A DNA stretch of 64,000 nucleotides from CBDATA01 sp965215615. GTDB lineage: Bacteria; Acidobacteriota; Vicinamibacteria; Marinacidobacterales; Marinacidobacteraceae. This document shows, piece after piece, positions 15,317 through 23,613 of this stretch. The notes beneath the pieces were generated by a model. That model was not told the DNA's origin. It did no database searches and saw nothing but the letters and a program-made list of their open reading frames with translations. The stretch lies in contig OZ244068.1 of NCBI GenBank assembly GCA_965215615.1, positions 434,001-498,000 on the forward strand, in the 5' to 3' direction. A program made the position numbers and the translations under genes. How positions within the stretch are numbered: the stretch's first letter is position 1; every line of letters begins with the position of its first letter.

Positions 15317-16570
15317 TCAGATTCCCGCCAGGGTGTCCGCCGGCGGGATCCGGGAGGCGCGGATCGCCGGGACAAGAGCCGCGAGCAGGACGGTCAACAG
15401 CAGGCCGACGGTGGCCCACATCCAGCCGGCGAAGTGGATGCCGGCCCGCAGGCTCGGGGTCAGCAGCGCGCCGTGCATGGTGACGTTGCCGTAGAGCCAT
15501 GCGAGGCTCGGAGGAGCCGCGTGGAACCAGACGATGAGCGGAAAGGCGACGCTTCCGCCGAGAGCGAGGCTGAAGGCCCCGATGGCCGCCGCTTCGCTCA
15601 GGACCGTGGCGATGATCGTCCGCGGCCCCGCTCCGAGCGCCAGCATCACCGCGAATTCGCGACGGCGCTCGAAGGTGGACATCAGCATCGTGTTCGCGAC
15701 CCCGAAGCTCGCCATCGTGAAGACGACGAGGATGATCAGCCCGTACAGGGAGCCGGCGAGCGCCACGTATTCATGGAGCACCGGGTTGAGTTCGATCCAG
15801 GAGTCCACCGCCATTTCCCGATCCTCGGTGTGGAGGGCTTCCCGGAGGCGCGCCGCGATCGAGCCCGCGGCTCCCGGGTCATCCGACCCGACGACGATCT
15901 GGTGGATCCGGCCCGGAGACAGAGCCAGCAGCGTTCCGAGATCTTCGATATGCATGACCGCGGTTCCGGCATCGAAATCGACCAGGCCGGTCCGGAAGAT
16001 TCCGGACACCGTGAACAGGTCGTTCCCCATGGAGCCGTCGGCGGCGGAAGCGACCACCACCAGCTCGTCTCCGACCGAGGCGGCGAGCCGACGCGCCATC
16101 TCCTCCCCGACCACCACTTCGTTCGCGCCGGGTTCCGGCAACCGGCCCGCGACCAGCGGGTCGAGGAACCGGCTGAGGCGGATTTCCCGCGGCGGATCGA
16201 TCCCGAACAGCGAGCCCGCCACCGTGGTCTCGCCGTTGCTGACCAGCCCGCCCCCGTACGTCCGGGGGGCGGCCGCCACCACCGCCGGGTCGGCCTCGGC
16301 AGCATCCAGCAGCCCGGCGACCGCGATCCCTTCGCGTCCCCCCAGCGTGTCGTGGAGACGGCGGTCGGGCAGGTAGCCCCGGTCGTGGATCTCGATCTGG
16401 CCGCCGACCAGCGACGTGGCGTTCTCCACGAGCTCGGCGGTGATTCCCTCCGTCCAGCCGATCAGGAACACCACGGCGACGTACCCGACCGAAAGGCCGA
16501 GCGAGGTGAGGACCGTGCGCTTTCGATTCCGCCCGAGGTTGCGCCAGCCGATGCGCCGCCAGGGGGCCAC
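15317..16570 (-). CDS. ABC transporter permease, FtsX/LolC-E type
   Basis: 417 aa with the same domain plan as its neighbour. It begins MAPWRRIGWRNLGRNRKRT, then a membrane helix, a periplasmic MacB_PCD-like domain, and three helices near the C-terminus. It starts 7 bp after the LolA-like gene. Two related permeases and one ATPase match the LolCDE arrangement, but the LolA-like and barrel partners suggest a dedicated envelope export system, not the housekeeping Lol machine. Confidence 0.9.
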   Translation of the reverse strand: MAPWRRIGWRNLGRNRKRTVLTSLGLSVGYVAVVFLIGWTEGITAELVENATSLVGGQIEIHDRGYLPDRRLHDTLGGREGIAVAGLLDAAEADPAVVAAAPRTYGGGLVSNGETTVAGSLFGIDPPREIRLSRFLDPLVAGRLPEPGANEVVVGEEMARRLAASVGDELVVVASAADGSMGNDLFTVSGIFRTGLVDFDAGTAVMHIEDLGTLLALSPGRIHQIVVGSDDPGAAGSIAARLREALHTEDREMAVDSWIELNPVLHEYVALAGSLYGLIILVVFTMASFGVANTMLMSTFERRREFAVMLALGAGPRTIIATVLSEAAAIGAFSLALGGSVAFPLIVWFHAAPPSLAWLYGNVTMHGALLTPSLRAGIHFAGWMWATVGLLLTVLLAALVPAIRASRIPPADTLAGI

Positions 16571-16577
16571 TCCGGGA

Positions 16578-17306
16578 TTACCGCTTCAGGCTGCGGAGCG
16601 AGAAGAAGCCGGGCTCGAGGTCCACGTCGAACTCCAGCTCCTCGTAGCGCACCGTGGTCCGCTCTCCCGTCCGGTCCGCCGGATACATGTGGAGAACCGC
16701 GGGAACCAGACGCCCTCCGAACCGGGTGAAGCCGCTGTGCTCCATCGTGCGGAAGAGTTCGCCATCCTCGTCGAAGAACCGGACGGTGAGCGGCATGGAG
16801 TCGGCCTTCCGGACCTCGTATTCGATGCGGCCCCAGACGACCGCGGCTTCCGGCTTCGGGGTGAGCGTCAGCTCCCAGTGCTCTTCGGCATCGAGGCTCA
16901 TCTCGATGTCGTAGTCCGTGACGAGCGGGCTGTCCTTCACGAGGTCGTCGTTCGTGAAGTGGGAGCCCATCCATGCGCCGCCCATCATCGAGGCCGGAAC
17001 CTTGATCGTCCGGTCCACCTTCGGCAGGTAGTTCCAGATGTTTTCTTTCGCCTTGAGGGTGCTGGTTCCGGCATCCTTCCGGGGAGCGAGCAGCCGGACC
17101 AGCGCGTAGTCGGTGCCGAGCGACCACATCTCCATGGTCATCTCGCGCTCCCAGTGTTCGGTGACCACTTCCATGGTGGCTACCGCCCGGCTCGAGTCGC
17201 CGCGCAGGAGCCGGTCCACCCGTTCGATGATCGCGCGGGGATCCTCCGCCGCCGCCGGCATCCGGAAGAACCCGACGGCCACCATCGCGAAGACCAGAAA
17301 ACGCAC
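16578..17306 (-). CDS. LolA-like outer-membrane lipoprotein-sorting protein
   Basis: 242 aa starting at a GTG, with a Sec signal (MRFLVFAMVAVGFFRMPAAA) and a mature start at about AEDPRAI. The body matches the LolA-like family PF17131 (DSSRAVATMEV; KENIWNYLPKVDRTIKVPA), which forms a half-barrel that can carry lipids or lipoproteins through the periplasm. It is the first gene of the five-gene minus-strand operon and starts 8 nt after a TACCAT element. A longer reading frame upstream would cover the divergent glycosylase gene and was rejected. Confidence 0.85.
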   Translation of the reverse strand: MRFLVFAMVAVGFFRMPAAAEDPRAIIERVDRLLRGDSSRAVATMEVVTEHWEREMTMEMWSLGTDYALVRLLAPRKDAGTSTLKAKENIWNYLPKVDRTIKVPASMMGGAWMGSHFTNDDLVKDSPLVTDYDIEMSLDAEEHWELTLTPKPEAAVVWGRIEYEVRKADSMPLTVRFFDEDGELFRTMEHSGFTRFGGRLVPAVLHMYPADRTGERTTVRYEELEFDVDLEPGFFSLRSLKR

Positions 17307-17314
17307 CGGAACGG

Positions 17315-17320
17315 ATGGTA
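17315..17320 (-). promoter_or_regulatory. -10 element TACCAT of the LolA-like operon
   Basis: On the minus strand TACCAT lies 8 nt before the GTG at 17306, inside the 34-bp gap between divergent genes. Confidence 0.45.
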
Positions 17321-17340
17321 CCGTCCCCGCGCCAGACAGA

Positions 17341-18009
17341 ATGGCAAGTGAAAAAGGAGGCCCCTGGAAGCCCGCCGCTCCCGAGCCTCCCGACTGGAGC
17401 GCCGCCACGGCGTATCTTGCGGACCGTGACCCGGTCCTCGGCCCGTGGATCCGGAAGCTCGGCCCCTGCTCGCTCGGCCCGCGCCCCAACAGCTTCGGAA
17501 CGCTCGCCGGGGCCATCGTGGCCCAGCAGATCTCGGCGGCGGCGGCCCGGAGCATCTACGAGCGGCTCGTCGGACTGACCGGCGATCCGCCGGAAGCCGA
17601 ACGCCTGCTCCGTCGCCGGGACAAGACGCTCCGAGGCATCGGGCTCTCCCGGCAGAAGATCACCTACCTGCGCGATCTGGCCTCCCGGATCGGGTCCGGC
17701 GAGCTCGACCTCGAAGCGCTCCCGTCGCTCTCCGACGAGGAGGTGATCGCCCGGCTCACCGCAGTGCGCGGGATCGGCGAGTGGACCGCCCACATGCACC
17801 TCATCTTCACCCTGAACCGGCCCGATGTCTTCGCCCCGGGAGATGCGGCGGTGCTCGCCGCGATGCGGGATCTCTACGGCATCGCGGAAGACGTGCGGCC
17901 AGCGGAGTACGCGGCGGCGGCCGAACGCTGGCGGCCGTTCCGCAGCGTCGGGGTCTGGTACATGTACGAGTACATCCACGATCTGCGCCGCGGTACTCTC
18001 AAGAAATGA
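17341..18009 (+). CDS. DNA-3-methyladenine glycosylase II-like protein (HhH-GPD)
   Basis: 222 aa. The HhH-GPD core is clear: the helix-hairpin-helix LTAVRGIGEWTAHM, then FAPGDAAV with the catalytic Asp. These enzymes remove alkylated purines from DNA in base-excision repair. The ATG at 17341 gives a normal-length protein, and the open frame upstream is antisense to the LolA-like gene. The stop overlaps the start of the MNT-like gene (ATGA). Confidence 0.88.
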   Translation: MASEKGGPWKPAAPEPPDWSAATAYLADRDPVLGPWIRKLGPCSLGPRPNSFGTLAGAIVAQQISAAAARSIYERLVGLTGDPPEAERLLRRRDKTLRGIGLSRQKITYLRDLASRIGSGELDLEALPSLSDEEVIARLTAVRGIGEWTAHMHLIFTLNRPDVFAPGDAAVLAAMRDLYGIAEDVRPAEYAAAAERWRPFRSVGVWYMYEYIHDLRRGTLKK

Positions 18010-18514
18010 CCGCGGGCTGCTTCGGACCGGAGGATGTCCGGCCGCTCACCGACCGGTTCGTCGCGGCCCTTCGGAACGAGTTCGGCGAACGCCTGCTGGG
18101 GGTCGCGCTTTACGGATCGGTGGCGCGGGGGGAGGCACGTTCCGAAAGCGACATGGACCTCCTCGTGGTCCACGAGGACGAAGAGCCCGACCCCACGGCG
18201 ACGGTGATCCGTGCGGAAGCCGCCGTGGCCGAAGAAGCGAGAGCGCTCGAAGCGGCCGGCGTTCCGGCGCGGCTGCCGTGGTCCCGATGCGGCGCGGGTA
18301 TTTCGCGGACACGCCCTCGCTCCTGATCGAGATCTCGCACCACGGGATCCTCCTGTTCGACCCGAAGGGCGTGGTGGCCGCGAAACCCGAAGCACTCCGC
18401 GCCTGCCTTCGGGAACTCGGCTCGAAGCGCATCGAGTTGCCCGACGGGAAGTGGTACTGGGATCTCAAGCCGGACATGCGCCCCGGCGAGATCGTGGATA
18501 TAGGAAGCCCATGA
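18006..18514 (+). pseudogene. MNT-type nucleotidyltransferase, frameshifted
   Basis: The N-terminal half (to about 18280) has the minimal nucleotidyltransferase site GSVARGEARSESDMDLLVV with both aspartates. The C-terminal half is in another frame (MRRGYFADTPSLLIEISHHG to DLKPDMRPGEIVDIGSP) and matches the usual end of the same family. Without the break the protein would be about 168 aa. MNT proteins are the antitoxin partners of HEPN toxins and can AMPylate them. The next gene is a HEPN relic, overlapping by ATGA. The frame break suggests the pair has decayed. Confidence 0.7.
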
Positions 18515-18789
18515 CCAACGGGTACCGGGCCGGGAAGCTCTTCGAGAGCGCCGCCCGCTACCGCAGCTTGATGGAAAAGGCGTTCGCTGAAGCTTGGTGG
18601 AACGTTGCCGTGAGGGAAGCGCAGGAAGTCGTCGATGTCCTGGAGATTTCCGACTGGCTCGCGAAAGAGCGCCTGTCCACTTTCTACGAGGAGGTCGAGC
18701 AAACCGAAAGGGGCGCGACCCGGGCGGTGGAAGGATCCCGCCGCATCCACGAGCTCTGCCTCCGGATCACCGCCCGCCCTTCGGCGTGA
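18511..18789 (+). CDS. HEPN-like protein, apparently internally shortened
   Basis: 92 aa. The first helix (YRAGKLFESAARYRSLMEKAFAE) and NVAVREAQEVV look like the N-terminal part of a HEPN fold. The C-terminal ISDWLAKERLSTFYEEVE and SRRIHELCLRI look like its end. The middle expected between them (about 30-40 residues in relatives, from memory) is absent, and no good R-x4-6-H active-site motif remains. It follows the MNT gene as in MNT/HEPN toxin-antitoxin pairs. It is probably inactive. Confidence 0.55.
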   Translation: MTNGYRAGKLFESAARYRSLMEKAFAEAWWNVAVREAQEVVDVLEISDWLAKERLSTFYEEVEQTERGATRAVEGSRRIHELCLRITARPSA

Positions 18790-20170
18790 CCGGGGTCCGG
18801 CTGGCACCGAGCCGGGCTTCGAGCGCCGCCCCGAGCTGGAGCACGCCCAGATCGTCCCCGCGCCGTCCCACGATCTGGAGGCCCACCGGGAGATCGCCCG
18901 CAAACCCGGCGGGCAGCGAGAGCGCCGGAACGCCGAGGATCGAGACGAAGGCGCAGGAGCCCATCCAGTCGGTATAGCTCCGCATCTTCACCCCGGCGAT
19001 TTCGGTGGGCCACGGGGTTTCGACCGGGAACGGGGGAACCTGACAGGCCGGCAGCGCGAGGTACGAAAAATCGGTCTGGAACCGGGCGAGCCGATCCAGA
19101 ATCCGCGCCCAGTGCCGGCTGGCATCGGCGAGATCCGGGGCGGTCAGCCGCTTCCCGGCCTCGATCTCCTCGACCACCGTTTCCTTGATTTGGGGGCGAT
19201 GGCGCTCGAGGAGCGGGCCGAACCGGAGATCGAACCAGAACGCCCGGTAGCGGCGGAACACGAGCCCGGCATCCCGCATGTCCGGCGAGGCTTCCTCCAC
19301 GGCGCAGCCGATTTCTTCGAGCGCTTTCCGCGCCGGTTCGAGCGCCGCGAGAACCGCGGGATCGAACGGAAGGCCCGCGAAATCGGGAGCCCAGGCCACC
19401 CGGATGCCGCCGAAATCCCGGTCGAGCGGCCGGTCGAACCCCGAGCCCGGCTCGGGTAGCGAAAGGGGGGCGCGGGGGTCCGGCCCGGCCATCGCGGAGA
19501 GCAGCAACGCAGCGTCCCGGACGGTCCGCGCCATCGGTCCGGGGACCGCCACCGGAAACCAGGGCGCGGGATCGGGCACGTCGGGAACCCGTCCGGGGGT
19601 GGGCCGCAGGCCGACGACACCGCAAAAACTGGCCGGATTCCGGAGCGAGCCGCCGTAGTCGGTTCCGTCGGCGATCGGAACCATTCCGGAGGCGAGGGCC
19701 GCTGCCGCACCGCCGCTGCTCCCGCCGCAGGTCCGGGAGAGATCCCAGGGGTTCCGGGTCGGGCCGAAAACCGGATTGAAGGTCTGGGAGCCGGCGGCGA
19801 ACTCCGGGGTGTTGGTCTTGCCGACCATGATCGCTCCGGCGGCGCGGAGCCGCTCCACGACCAGCGAGTCCTCGTCGGGGACGAAGTCGCGGAAAATCGG
19901 GGAGCCGAAGGTGGTCCGCGTCCCGCGGGTCAAGAAGACATCCTTGTGCGCGACCGGGAGCCCGTGGAGGGGGCCGCGGGGTCCGGCCGTCGCGTCCGCA
20001 GCCCGCGCCCGGTCGAGCAGGCGCTCCCGTGGCAGCAGGGTGACGATCGCGGAAAGAGCGGGGTTCACCGCGGCGATCCGGTCGAGGTGAGCCTCCATCA
20101 CCTCCACTGCCGAGAGTTCGCGACGGCGAAGCGCGTCCCGGAGCGAAGTCGCGGACCGCTTCCAGAGCAT
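18767..20170 (-). CDS. Amidase signature-family enzyme
   Basis: 467 aa, full length for the amidase family. The Ser-cisSer-Lys triad is present: K76 in VAHKDVFL, the cis-Ser in CGGSSGGAAAALASG (about 151-152), and the nucleophile S175 in DGTDYGGSLRNPAS. It hydrolyses amides in the cytoplasm. GatA-like and general amidases share these motifs, and the absence of gatB or gatC nearby favours a general amidase. It converges on the HEPN relic with a 23-bp overlap and starts one base after the Pgi stop, so it is the second gene of a pgi-amidase operon. Confidence 0.9.
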   Translation of the reverse strand: MLWKRSATSLRDALRRRELSAVEVMEAHLDRIAAVNPALSAIVTLLPRERLLDRARAADATAGPRGPLHGLPVAHKDVFLTRGTRTTFGSPIFRDFVPDEDSLVVERLRAAGAIMVGKTNTPEFAAGSQTFNPVFGPTRNPWDLSRTCGGSSGGAAAALASGMVPIADGTDYGGSLRNPASFCGVVGLRPTPGRVPDVPDPAPWFPVAVPGPMARTVRDAALLLSAMAGPDPRAPLSLPEPGSGFDRPLDRDFGGIRVAWAPDFAGLPFDPAVLAALEPARKALEEIGCAVEEASPDMRDAGLVFRRYRAFWFDLRFGPLLERHRPQIKETVVEEIEAGKRLTAPDLADASRHWARILDRLARFQTDFSYLALPACQVPPFPVETPWPTEIAGVKMRSYTDWMGSCAFVSILGVPALSLPAGFAGDLPVGLQIVGRRGDDLGVLQLGAALEARLGASRTPVTPKGGR

Positions 20171-21691
20171 TCAGAGCGCGCTTCGGATCCGCTGGATCCC
20201 CGCTTCCCGTCCCGCATCCCCCGGGGCCGGGGCGTGAATCCAGCACACCGGACGGCCTTCGGCGCGGAGCTCCTCGTAGTCGGCGAGCGCCAGCAGATGC
20301 ATCAGCTCGCCGAGGCCGCGTCCTTCGGGAGTGAAGAGCTCTTCGCCGATGCCGGAGGTGCAGATCAGCACGCCGAGCTTCCGTGGCCCGCCCTTCTGGA
20401 GCTGGCCGAACGAGTGGAGAAGTCCGGGTCCCCAGGCCATCGCCGGGAGAAACCCGAGGCCCTCTTCCATCTCCCGCCGTAGCCCCTCGAACGCCGCTTC
20501 GGCGGCCGGAGTCCGGGGCAGGAAGGCGTTCAGAGTGATCCCGGCGGCCGGAGCGCGACCGAAGAAGGCGGCGAGATCGGCTTCCCGGGTTTCGGGGATC
20601 GTCGCCGGGCCGGAAGCCTTGCGGAGCTCCCGGACGCGGGCCTTCCCCCCGTCTATGTCCGGCTGGTCATAGGGATCCACTCCCATCAGCGCGCCGGCCG
20701 TCCCGATGGCCACCTGCCACCGGAAGAGCTCCCCGAGGACGTCCGGCGGCTTCGGGTGGCTGTGGATCAGGGACGGCTCCGGGGCTTCTTCTCCGAAATG
20801 GATGCCGTCGGGCCGGCTCGACGCGCGCACCGGCAGGATGCCCTTGCCCTCCTTGCCGAGGCTTTCGGCGAGGAGCTGCTCCAGCCAGGGAAGGAAGCCC
20901 TTGAGAGACGGGTCCGCGGAGAGCGTGAGCCGGGGGAGTGGTTCGCTTTCGGCAAGTGCCGCGATCGCTCCGCCGGCCCGAAACCCGTCGTTCGGCCAGC
21001 CGCATTCGAGTTCCCGGCGAGCCCGGTGGGCCGCTTCGAGGCTCTGCTCCACCGGGCATCCGGCGAGGGCCGCCGGGAGCAATCCGTAGGCATCGAGCGC
21101 CGAAAAGCGGCCGCCGACCCGGGGAGCGCCGTGGAACAGGCGGCGGTATCCCTTTCGAAGAGCGTGCCCGGCGAGCGGGCTTCCGGGCTCGGTGAGCGCC
21201 AGCAGGTTTTTCGACGGGGAGCAGCCGGCATCGGCGAGAGCCTCCCGGATCACCGATTCGAGCGCCCGGGTCTCGACCGTGGTCCCCGAACGGGAGGCGA
21301 TCAGGAACACCGTCTCCCCGAGGCGATCGGGAGCGAGCGCCCTTCGCACCTCCGCCGGATCCAGCGTCGCGAGCAGGTGCGGTTCGAGTCCCGGGAGCTC
21401 TCTCGGGAGAAGCGAGGTCACGGTTTTCGAGGAGAGCCCCGCGCCGCCCATCCCCACCACCGTGAGCCGCCGAAAGCCTTCCGCGAGGAGTTCGTCGCGG
21501 AGGGCTTCGTGGTCCACCGCCGCGGAGGGCAGATCCACCCAGCCGAGACGGGAAGCGCCGGTGTTCTTCCCGGTCCCCCCCATCCGTCCGGGCGCGGTCC
21601 CCCGTTCCCACAGTTTGCGGACGCGGGGGTCTTCCGGGTTTTCGATGCGCCACGGGTCCGCCGTGCGGGGAACGGCCCCTACGGTTACCAT
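20171..21691 (-). CDS. Glucose-6-phosphate isomerase-like protein (SIS domain)
   Basis: 506 aa. It resembles the Pgi half of the transaldolase/Pgi fusion proteins of some bacteria. Diagnostic segments are GMGGAGLSSKT, the phosphate-binding SRSGTTVETRAL, GGRFSALDAYGLLPAAL, and LLHSFGQLQKGG with the ring-opening His. It interconverts glucose-6-phosphate and fructose-6-phosphate in glycolysis. The ATG at 21691 was chosen over the TTG at 21715, because the latter overlaps the start of the divergent msrP. Confidence 0.85.
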   Translation of the reverse strand: MVTVGAVPRTADPWRIENPEDPRVRKLWERGTAPGRMGGTGKNTGASRLGWVDLPSAAVDHEALRDELLAEGFRRLTVVGMGGAGLSSKTVTSLLPRELPGLEPHLLATLDPAEVRRALAPDRLGETVFLIASRSGTTVETRALESVIREALADAGCSPSKNLLALTEPGSPLAGHALRKGYRRLFHGAPRVGGRFSALDAYGLLPAALAGCPVEQSLEAAHRARRELECGWPNDGFRAGGAIAALAESEPLPRLTLSADPSLKGFLPWLEQLLAESLGKEGKGILPVRASSRPDGIHFGEEAPEPSLIHSHPKPPDVLGELFRWQVAIGTAGALMGVDPYDQPDIDGGKARVRELRKASGPATIPETREADLAAFFGRAPAAGITLNAFLPRTPAAEAAFEGLRREMEEGLGFLPAMAWGPGLLHSFGQLQKGGPRKLGVLICTSGIGEELFTPEGRGLGELMHLLALADYEELRAEGRPVCWIHAPAPGDAGREAGIQRIRSAL

Positions 21692-21714
21692 GAGATCACC
21701 GAGGAAGGTTACCA

Positions 21715-22767
21715 ATGAGTCCTTACGTCAAGAGTTCCACCCGTTTTCCCTTCGCGTCCAGCCCGGTGGGCGGACGGGCAACCGATCCCGAAGTCTTCTT
21801 CAACCGGCGGGCGCTGATCCGCAAGCTCTCGAAGACGCTCGGTGCCGCCGCGCTCGTCGGGCCGTACACCGCCGCCTGCGGTTCGGATGCCGAGGGTGCC
21901 GAGCTGCTCGATGTCCCCTACTCCCGTCCGGATGTCTTCCCGGCGACCCGGAACGCGGACTACCAGGTTCCCGCGTCCATCGAGCGCAAGGAGCTCATGT
22001 CCCGCGAAGTGGCGGGCTCCCACAACAACTTCTACGAGTTCCTGTCCGGAAGGGGGGGCGCGGTCTGGAAGCTCTCCGGGGACTACAGCCCGGTCCCCTG
22101 GGCCATCGAGGTCACCGGTGCCTGCAACAAGCCGCGCACCTTCGACCTCGACGACCTGCTGGCGTTCCCCCACGAAGAGCGCATCTACCACTTCCGCTGC
22201 GTCGAGCGCTGGGCGATGAACGTCCCGTGGACCGGTTTCCCGCTCTCTCTGATGCTGGATGCCGTCGAGCCGACCGGCGATGCCCGTTTCGTCGCGTTCA
22301 CTTCGCTCAGCCGGCCGGAGGAGATGCCCGGCCTCCGTTCCAGCAACTGGTATCCGTGGCCCTACCACGAGGGGCTTCGGATGGACGAGGCGATGCATCC
22401 GCTGGCCTTCGTCGCCACCGGCATCTACGGAGAGCCGCTGGTGCGCCAGCACGGCGCCCCGGTGCGGATGGCGATCCCGTGGAAGTACGGCTACAAGGGC
22501 CCGAAGGCGATCGTGAAGATCGAACTCACTCGTGACCAGCCTCCCTTTTTCTGGGAGATGCAGCGGCACGAGTACGGGTTCCTCTCCAACGTGAACCCGA
22601 ACATCCCGCACCCCCGGTGGAGTCAGGAGCGGTCCTTCTGGCTGGACAACGAGGAACGCTTCGATACTCCGATCTTCAATGGATACGCGGAAGAAGTGGC
22701 GAGTCTGTATCCGGACGAGCCGACGACCCCCCAGCGTGCGCTGCGGATGGGCCAGACCGCGCGTTGA
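21715..22767 (+). CDS. msrP: Protein-methionine-sulfoxide reductase catalytic subunit MsrP (YedY)
   Basis: 350 aa molybdopterin enzyme that repairs oxidised methionine in envelope proteins. The N-terminus has a twin-arginine motif (NRRALIRKLSKTLG). FRCVERWAM supplies the conserved molybdenum-ligand Cys, and PWKYGYKGPKAIVKIE is a family block. A Shine-Dalgarno sequence (GAGGAAGG) stands 6 nt before the ATG, unlike most genes here. The membrane heme partner MsrQ is not adjacent. The stop overlaps the TTG start of the DUF423 gene. Confidence 0.93.
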   Translation: MSPYVKSSTRFPFASSPVGGRATDPEVFFNRRALIRKLSKTLGAAALVGPYTAACGSDAEGAELLDVPYSRPDVFPATRNADYQVPASIERKELMSREVAGSHNNFYEFLSGRGGAVWKLSGDYSPVPWAIEVTGACNKPRTFDLDDLLAFPHEERIYHFRCVERWAMNVPWTGFPLSLMLDAVEPTGDARFVAFTSLSRPEEMPGLRSSNWYPWPYHEGLRMDEAMHPLAFVATGIYGEPLVRQHGAPVRMAIPWKYGYKGPKAIVKIELTRDQPPFFWEMQRHEYGFLSNVNPNIPHPRWSQERSFWLDNEERFDTPIFNGYAEEVASLYPDEPTTPQRALRMGQTAR

Positions 22768-23132
22768 TCTGGATCCGGGTCGGCGCTCTTTTCATGCTGG
22801 CCGCGGTCGCGCTCGGGGCGTTCGGTGCTCACGCGCTCGCCTCGCGGCTTCCGCCCCGCTCGCTCCAGATCTTCGAGACCGGGGTTCGCTATCTCGGATT
22901 CCACGGGCTCGGCTTGCTGGTCATCGGAATCCTGGTCCGCGGGGGGTTCGGATCGGGCGCATCGCTCGCCGGCTTGCTCGCCTGCTTCGGTGCGGTTCTC
23001 TTTTCGGGAAGCCTCTTCTGGCTCGCTCTCGGCGGACCCCGGTGGCTCGGGCCTCTGACCCCGATCGGCGGGCTCGCCCTCATCGCCAGTTGGGCGGTCC
23101 TGCTGCTGGCCACCTTCCGGACCAGTGCCTGA
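22764..23132 (+). CDS. DUF423 small membrane protein (YgdD family)
   Basis: 122 aa from a TTG that overlaps the msrP stop (TTGA). It has four hydrophobic segments and the family pattern AAVALGAFGAHAL near the N-terminus and FSGSLFWLAL later. The function is unknown. The upstream open frame is msrP in another phase. It overlaps the thioesterase start by 8 bp, so the msrP-DUF423-thioesterase group is co-translated. Confidence 0.85.
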   Translation: MIWIRVGALFMLAAVALGAFGAHALASRLPPRSLQIFETGVRYLGFHGLGLLVIGILVRGGFGSGASLAGLLACFGAVLFSGSLFWLALGGPRWLGPLTPIGGLALIASWAVLLLATFRTSA

Positions 23133-23607
23133 AGCCGCCTTCCAGGACAGCTACCCGGAGTCCACGAAGCACTGCTTCGGCTGCGGTGCCCTCAACCCGG
23201 AGGGCTACCGGATCCGCAGCTTCTGGGAAGGGGACGAGGCGGTCTGCCGCTTCACCCCGAAGCCGTGGCACACCGCGGTTCCGGGCACTGTCTATGGGGG
23301 CCTGATCGCCTCGCTCGTGGATTGCCACGGCACCGGGGCCGCCGCGGCCGTCGCTTATCGGGCCGCCGGGCGCGAGATGGGTTCGGAGCCACCGCTCCGT
23401 TTCGTCACCGGCGAGCTCCGGGTGCGCTACCTCAAGCCCACCCCGATCGGCGTGGAACTCCTGTTGCGCGCCGAAGCGGTCGAGGTTCGGGAACGCCGCA
23501 TCCGGATCCGGATCGCCGTCGAAGCGGCCGGGGTCCGGACGGCGGAGGGGGAAGTCGTCGCGGTGCGGATTCCGGACGACTGGCTCGCCCGCCTCGTGGA
23601 GAGCTGA
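23125..23607 (+). CDS. Hotdog-fold thioesterase (PaaI-like)
   Basis: 160 aa from a GTG. Motifs are CFGCGALNPEGYRI near the N-terminus and the active-site helix TVYGGLIASLVDCHGTGAAA, then the strand RVRYLKPTPIGVELLL. This matches small acyl-CoA thioesterases of the PaaI/FcoT type. Substrate unknown. It is the third gene after msrP, with 6 bp to the next gene. Confidence 0.85.
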   Translation: MPEAAFQDSYPESTKHCFGCGALNPEGYRIRSFWEGDEAVCRFTPKPWHTAVPGTVYGGLIASLVDCHGTGAAAAVAYRAAGREMGSEPPLRFVTGELRVRYLKPTPIGVELLLRAEAVEVRERRIRIRIAVEAAGVRTAEGEVVAVRIPDDWLARLVES

Positions 23608-23613
23608 CCGGCC

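Noticed and set aside
12413..15483. Long plus-strand frames opposite the ABC operon
   Set aside because: No family similarity, composition typical of the reverse reading of GC-rich coding DNA. The minus-strand genes have complete motifs and tight coupling.
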